Below are positions 50,539 to 55,460 of a DNA stretch of 55,460 bases, piece after piece. Origin of the DNA: an uncultured bacterium (GTDB taxonomy: Bacteria > Patescibacteriota > Microgenomatia > UBA1400 > UBA12108). How positions within the stretch are numbered: the first letter of the stretch is position 1; each line of letters opens with the position of its first letter. The translations under genes and the position numbers were made by a program. The notes under the pieces were generated by a model that was given only the letters and a program-made list of their open reading frames with translations, was not told where the DNA came from and made no database searches. The DNA is taken from contig CAJAUT010000025.1 of NCBI GenBank assembly GCA_903945195.1, positions 1 to 55,460 of the forward strand, given 5' to 3'.

Positions 50539-51792
50539 ATGAAATACGTCACGCGCAATATAGAAAAACAACTGAAAGATGCTCTAGATTCTTCTGGTGC
50601 AGTTTTTTTACGAGGGATCAAAGCGTGTGGAAAAACCGAGACTGCTTTGCGTTTTGCAAAAAGTAGCATCAATCTTCAGGAGAACTCTAGGAACAAATTG
50701 CTAGCAGAAGTTTCCCCCAGCGATGCATTAGATGGTCCTACTCCTCGCTTGGTGGATGAATGGCAAGAGGTTCCAAATATCTGGAATAATATCAAAGTCG
50801 AGATTGACAAGCGCAAAATCTCCAAACAATTTATCTTGGCTGGTTCTAGTACTTTACAAGATGACATAAAAATTCATTCTGGAGCAGGTCGCATTATCAC
50901 TCTTGATATGAGTACGCTCTCATGGCAAGAACTTGGGTATTCTAATGGATCTGTAAGTCTAGCTACATTGCTAGACAGCAATACTATCAAGTCAACACAA
51001 AACCAAACTACATTAAAATCAATTTTGCGACGGTTGGTGGTGGGTGGTTGGCCGTCACTCATTGGTAAATCTGAGTCAAGTGCGATCACCATAAATCGCT
51101 CGTACATTGACTTACTATTAAGCGACGATATTAGTAGAGTCTCTGGAGTAAAACGCAACCGTCAAAAAGCTGAAAAAATACTGCAATCACTAGCGCGTAA
51201 CATTGCAACTACCGTAGATATCTCAACCATTGCCACAGACACAGTTGCAAATACCGACTCCAATGTTTCGCGTCAAGCCACTTATGATTATCTAGATGAC
51301 TTCAACAGGTTATTGATCCTCGTCAATCAACCAGCATGGAATGTACATATCCGTTCATCAGCAAGTTTACGTGTGACCCCAAAACGTCACTTGGCCGATC
51401 CTTCTTTATCATGTGCTACATTAGGACTTTCCTCAGACTCTTTGTTTCACGATCTAAACTTTGCCGGATTTTTGTTTGAATCACAAGTATTCCACGATCT
51501 ATCCGTTTATGCTTCTCAAAATGATTCGAGTTTATCCTACTATCGTGACTCATTCGGCAACGAAGTCGACATTATTGTAGAGAAAAGAGATGGATCATGG
51601 GCGGCCTTCGAAGTAAAATTAGGTGATGTAGAACTAGATTTGGCATCAAAAAAACTTCTAAATTTTGCAAATAACATAGACACCAAAAAATCTAAAGCTC
51701 CAAGTTCGCTCAACATTGTTACAGGGACTGGATTAGCATATACGCGCGCTGATGGTGTAAACGTACTAACACTAAGCGTTTTAGGAGCATAA
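50539..51792 (+). CDS. AAA ATPase with DUF4143
   Basis: GAVFLRGIKACGKTETALRFA, PRLVDEWQEVPNIWN, C-terminal nuclease-like fold FGNEVDIIVEKRDGSWAAFEVKLG. Confidence 0.93.
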   Translation: MKYVTRNIEKQLKDALDSSGAVFLRGIKACGKTETALRFAKSSINLQENSRNKLLAEVSPSDALDGPTPRLVDEWQEVPNIWNNIKVEIDKRKISKQFILAGSSTLQDDIKIHSGAGRIITLDMSTLSWQELGYSNGSVSLATLLDSNTIKSTQNQTTLKSILRRLVVGGWPSLIGKSESSAITINRSYIDLLLSDDISRVSGVKRNRQKAEKILQSLARNIATTVDISTIATDTVANTDSNVSRQATYDYLDDFNRLLILVNQPAWNVHIRSSASLRVTPKRHLADPSLSCATLGLSSDSLFHDLNFAGFLFESQVFHDLSVYASQNDSSLSYYRDSFGNEVDIIVEKRDGSWAAFEVKLGDVELDLASKKLLNFANNIDTKKSKAPSSLNIVTGTGLAYTRADGVNVLTLSVLGA

Positions 51793-51795
51793 AAA

Positions 51796-51836
51796 GGGGT
51801 TCTATCCGCAGTCCATCTGCATGTACAAACTATATC
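51796..51836 (+). repeat. Degenerate tRNA 3'-end-like boundary, copy 1
   Basis: GGGGTTCTATCCGCAGTCCATCTGCATGTACAAACTATATC. Confidence 0.6.
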
Positions 51837-51885
51837 TAAAGAAATATTAGTTTAGACAAACTTTATCACTTCATTTGTATGTCGA

Positions 51886-52941
51886 TTATACTTTTCGATA
51901 CCTAGTTGTAGCGCCTTGACCAATCCGCTCAATCATTTTTAAAGCCATTAATTTATTAATCACTTGATTAATCGTTGGTCTAGGGACACCTGTAACATTT
52001 GAAATTTCTCTGGGTGTTGTTTCTGGCACCTTCACAAGGTATTGCCACACAAGCAACTGTTTAGGTGAGAGAACCGTTTCAATATTCGTTGCTGTGAGAA
52101 GCTGTACTGCCATTTGAGACTGTTTTAGTAAGATATCTAAAAAGAAATTAAGCCACGGCGATATGTCAGGCTTCTTTGTGCGTAATGTTTTTTGGCTTTT
52201 CCTAAGTGCCAAATAGTAGTCTGGTTTATTATCCTCAATAAGTTTCTCATGAGAAACGTAAGGCATATAGGCGTAGCTTTGTTGGAGAAGTAATAAATTG
52301 GATATAATTCTGGACAATCGGCCGTTACCATCTTCAAATGGATGGATATTTAAAAACTCTACAAGAAAGTTCGCGATTATTAAGAGTGGATGGTAGGTAT
52401 TTTTTTGTAAAGCAGTCTTTGTCCAATCAATAAGCTCAAGCATTTCTTTGGGTGTTAACCAAGCTTTGGTTGTCTCAAAAAGAACGCCAACAGATTCTCC
52501 AACTTCATTAATCATCTCGACGGCATTTTCTTTTTTCTTGTAATCACCTCGGTGAAAAATATCCTTTTCAACATACTTGAGTAGTTCTTTATGAAAATGC
52601 TTGACCAAATTTTCGTTAAAGATGAGTGTCTCCCATGAATTAAAGACATTTTGCAAAAGTTCGTAGTATCCTTGAGCCTCCTGCGCGTCCCGATTACTAA
52701 ATTTCTGGATCGAGATACCCCGAAGCATTTTTTCAATATCTTCATCAGACAACTTTGACCCCTCAATTCGAGTCGAGGCACCAGTAGATATAACCAGCAC
52801 TGATTTTTTAAGTCGCCCTAATATTTGAGGACTTAGCTTCGTACTTCCCTCCCATTTACCCTTAATTGCATCGATCTGGGTGATCTTGATCCAGATGTCT
52901 TGAGATATGCTTTGTAAACGCAAATCGAATCTATTATTCAT
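51886..52941 (-). CDS. Fic family protein with C-terminal winged helix
   Basis: NIHPFEDGNGRLSRII; LSPKQLLVWQYLVKVPETTPREISNVTGVPRPTINQVINKL. Confidence 0.95.
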   Translation of the reverse strand: MNNRFDLRLQSISQDIWIKITQIDAIKGKWEGSTKLSPQILGRLKKSVLVISTGASTRIEGSKLSDEDIEKMLRGISIQKFSNRDAQEAQGYYELLQNVFNSWETLIFNENLVKHFHKELLKYVEKDIFHRGDYKKKENAVEMINEVGESVGVLFETTKAWLTPKEMLELIDWTKTALQKNTYHPLLIIANFLVEFLNIHPFEDGNGRLSRIISNLLLLQQSYAYMPYVSHEKLIEDNKPDYYLALRKSQKTLRTKKPDISPWLNFFLDILLKQSQMAVQLLTATNIETVLSPKQLLVWQYLVKVPETTPREISNVTGVPRPTINQVINKLMALKMIERIGQGATTRYRKV

Positions 52942-53140
52942 ATATATAAGATTATATAAGGTTATATAAGATCTGTCAATAATCTCATAGTGCGTAATAA
53001 TTATGAAAAGATTTTACCTCATCCAAGGGGTAGGGGTCATAGTTTTATCTTCTCCGTATCTAGATATATTACTTTACCATCCACTTCTATAAACCCAAGG
53101 AGTCTCAGGATATAATAGGTTTTGATAACACTCGAGGAAA

Positions 53141-53170
53141 GGGGTTCCATCCCCAGCCCACCTGGTGCAC
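53141..53170 (+). repeat. Degenerate tRNA 3'-end-like boundary, copy 2
   Basis: GGGGTTCCATCCCCAGCCCACCTGGTGCAC, clearly related to 51796. Confidence 0.6.
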
Positions 53171-53236
53171 AAGCGATTTGTACCATTTAAACCTATTTCA
53201 ATAAGAAAACGGATCTAGACTTGATAATATACAAAC

Positions 53237-54025
53237 ATGCCCTATAATATACATATGAGTGAAATTTTACACAAGTTTCGATCAGAAGTATTTAAACATG
53301 CTGCCATAGTTACAGTAATGGCACTTGCGGCATTTTGGCTCGCGAGTTGTAGTCCGTTTCCAGGTGAAAAACCCTCAGTTGGAGATGGAGGTGGTACGCC
53401 AACATTGCCATTGCCAAATACTGAAACTCCCACCGCAACCGCAACGTCTACCGAAACCCCTACTGCAACGATCACCCCTACTCCCACTGAGATTCCATTC
53501 TCTCCAGAAACATGGGCGGGGACGGACCAAGTGAGATTGGATTTTTTACAAAATTTGAAGGATTGGGGGGTGACTGATTTTACATGCGGAGATGATGGGA
53601 TATGTAGAGACGCTGAGAGAAAAATATTATTTGATAATGGTAGATATGATATTTTCAACGTTTTATCGATTTTTGAAAAATCTACAATTTTGAAATCGGC
53701 AAACCTAAAACCAAAAACTGGTAACGTTCCCATTAATTCACTTTATGCTAGTAACGAAGTACTCCAACATTATTTGCCAATTTTTGCTTTAACCAGAGAC
53801 GAATATACTAAGAAAAATGATGGGGTAGATGTTTTTACTGATCCTGGATTGGGATTCTTTTTGATCAACTTTGATACCTTGTCTTGGGTTATTGTGGCTG
53901 GGGAAGAAATGGAAAATCCAAAATCTCAAAAATATTTAGTTGGGGAAACTGTTGACAAGCCCTTCATACTTCCTCTAATGCCAGTTGAGTTTACTGATTT
54001 AGAATATTTGCGATACCTGAAATAA
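53237..54025 (+). CDS. secreted lipoprotein with Thr/Pro-rich linker
   Basis: Lipobox LASC; TETPTATATSTETPTATITPTPTEIP. Confidence 0.7.
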   Translation: MPYNIHMSEILHKFRSEVFKHAAIVTVMALAAFWLASCSPFPGEKPSVGDGGGTPTLPLPNTETPTATATSTETPTATITPTPTEIPFSPETWAGTDQVRLDFLQNLKDWGVTDFTCGDDGICRDAERKILFDNGRYDIFNVLSIFEKSTILKSANLKPKTGNVPINSLYASNEVLQHYLPIFALTRDEYTKKNDGVDVFTDPGLGFFLINFDTLSWVIVAGEEMENPKSQKYLVGETVDKPFILPLMPVEFTDLEYLRYLK

Positions 54026-54078
54026 TGATTATTGAGAATCTTGTTGTAGTTTTGAAGCTATTCTGATTAAATGGAGTA

Positions 54079-54606
54079 ATGAAGAGTTGGATATTGGGGA
54101 CTGTAATTGTAGTTGTTGTTTTTTGTATTGGCGGGATGTTATTCCTGTATAATTTTGCTGGATTGAGGCAATATATGCGAGCAAATAATTTAATGAATAA
54201 TATGCCCCCCGATGAAAAGAATAAAGCACAGTCAGAATTTTTTGGAACTAATCAAAGAGGGGCGCAAAACGGGATTTTGGCAGGATCATGGATGGGTAGG
54301 ATATGGATGTGGGGAGTGAGTGGTCTTCAATCGTTTACGATTGATGAATACTCAGTATTTTCCTTTTTTGACGGATGTAGTGATGATAAGATGGAGCGAC
54401 TAAATAAGGGTGAGAGAGATGTAATAACTAGAGCGGTGTATTCTGACATCGACGAATGGAGAGGGAAGTCAAAGATTGGAGACTATGTAGTGGTCTATGT
54501 AACTAAAGTTGAGAATGGGGGGAAAGTAGGTAATCTTAGAGAAATATATGATTATAATTTTTGGTTATTCTTAAGTAATGGAATAGATAACGAATGCGCA
54601 AAATAA
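54079..54606 (+). CDS. hypothetical membrane-anchored protein
   Basis: N-terminal TM (ILGTVIVVVVFCIGGMLFLYNFA). Confidence 0.6.
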   Translation: MKSWILGTVIVVVVFCIGGMLFLYNFAGLRQYMRANNLMNNMPPDEKNKAQSEFFGTNQRGAQNGILAGSWMGRIWMWGVSGLQSFTIDEYSVFSFFDGCSDDKMERLNKGERDVITRAVYSDIDEWRGKSKIGDYVVVYVTKVENGGKVGNLREIYDYNFWLFLSNGIDNECAK

Positions 54607-55460
54607 TAGGACTAGGTATATTTTTTGTGATGATTGGGCTATTTTTGGGAGCTAGCGTTGAAAGTGTAAAAGCATGCGTTAATTGGTGTGTCCCAGTGTG
54701 TATGAGTGGTTTTGTAAATCCTGATGGATCATGTAGACGATATGAAACTGCATGTTGTGATTCTAACCCCATAATAGGATCTATTCAATGTAATGCTGGG
54801 TATTATGCCTGTAATTTAGAATACTTTAGTGGGCAGAAATGCTGCAAGCTCGGGACGACGACTCCTACTTGCTTTGTCCCAGGCACGATCGTCAGTAGCC
54901 CTGGTGGTGACAAAAAGATAGAAGATATAAAGGTAGGGGATGAGGTGAGTTCTTTTGCAAATGACAAAATAGTAAACTCCAGCGTATCCCAGATCTATAA
55001 AGCACAGAGGGATTTTTATTTTGACCTTAAAGCGGGTGATTACGAAGTCAAGGCCACGGCAGAGCACCCATTTTATATAGGGAGTGGCAAGTTTGAGCAG
55101 GTACAAAATCTAAAAGTAGGAGACAGGGTATATGTCGAGGAAAATGGGGGACTGGTAGCTAAACAGGTCACCTCAAACACCAGGATCGATGAAAAAACCG
55201 ATGTGTACAACATGAGTGTCGACAATACGAACACTTATTTTGCAAATGGGTTTGGAGTGCACAACAAGGGGGGAGACCGGTGTAGAAATGGCACAACATT
55301 TGGACCAGATTGTCCTCCGGGTACTGAGATAGATCCAAATTCTGGAGTATATATAGATCCTAGAGCTGGTTTGGGCAACTTTGTTTGCTATGATCCTGGT
55401 ACTTCACAAGCAGATACAAGTGTTTGCGCTGACTGGTATTACCCGCCATCTGTGTGTGGC
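54594..55460 (+). CDS. secreted Cys-rich protein with Hint/intein-like domain (partial, runs off the window)
   Basis: Frame open to the window end; signal peptide; TCFVPGTIVSSPGGDKKIEDIKVGDEV ... HPFY ... VYNMSVDNTNTYFANGFGVHNKG. Confidence 0.85.
   Translation, partial: MRKIIGLGIFFVMIGLFLGASVESVKACVNWCVPVCMSGFVNPDGSCRRYETACCDSNPIIGSIQCNAGYYACNLEYFSGQKCCKLGTTTPTCFVPGTIVSSPGGDKKIEDIKVGDEVSSFANDKIVNSSVSQIYKAQRDFYFDLKAGDYEVKATAEHPFYIGSGKFEQVQNLKVGDRVYVEENGGLVAKQVTSNTRIDEKTDVYNMSVDNTNTYFANGFGVHNKGGDRCRNGTTFGPDCPPGTEIDPNSGVYIDPRAGLGNFVCYDPGTSQADTSVCADWYYPPSVCG

Noticed and set aside
53242-53733. Minus-strand ORF over the lipoprotein gene
   Set aside because: Shadow of the Thr/Pro-rich linker; no ribosome-binding or family support.

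Overview
55.5 kb window that looks like a Candidate Phyla Radiation (Patescibacteria) chromosome; this is inferred from gene content, the short F-ATPase delta subunit and compact gene packing, and UGA appears to be a normal stop. Core blocks: F-ATPase operon (atpBEFHAGDC), ruvCAB, a holA-like gene, sugar-phosphate genes, ppsA-eno-gpmI, rsmI/dedA/lexA, secG, a peptide-binding SBP, MFS/cyclophilin/SLT/malQ, DinD, ADP-forming acyl-CoA synthetase plus 2-oxoacid:acceptor oxidoreductase, and uvrB-uvrA-uvrC. There are seven intact tRNAs (Glu, Gly, Pro, Arg-TCT, Leu, His, Arg-TCG) and one interrupted tRNA-Cys-like gene. The most interesting material is around the tRNAs. (1) One- or few-gene cassettes (Fic, HAD/UMPH-1-like phosphatase, AAA/DUF4143, orphans) lie downstream of tRNA 3' ends and are separated by exact or degenerate copies of those 3' ends, with no integrase visible. 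(2) Two paralogous HAD genes sit beside two different tRNA-Arg genes, and the second copy carries the 3'-end repeat of the other tRNA. (3) A covarying double-hairpin element with a conserved bulged C is inserted in duplicated tRNA 5' fragments and in one cassette boundary. (4) RAYT/REP-like palindromes occur inside genes, including ruvC and the RAYT gene itself. (5) An IS200/IS605-like element splits a tRNA-Cys-like gene. All calls come from reading the sequence; no searches were run.
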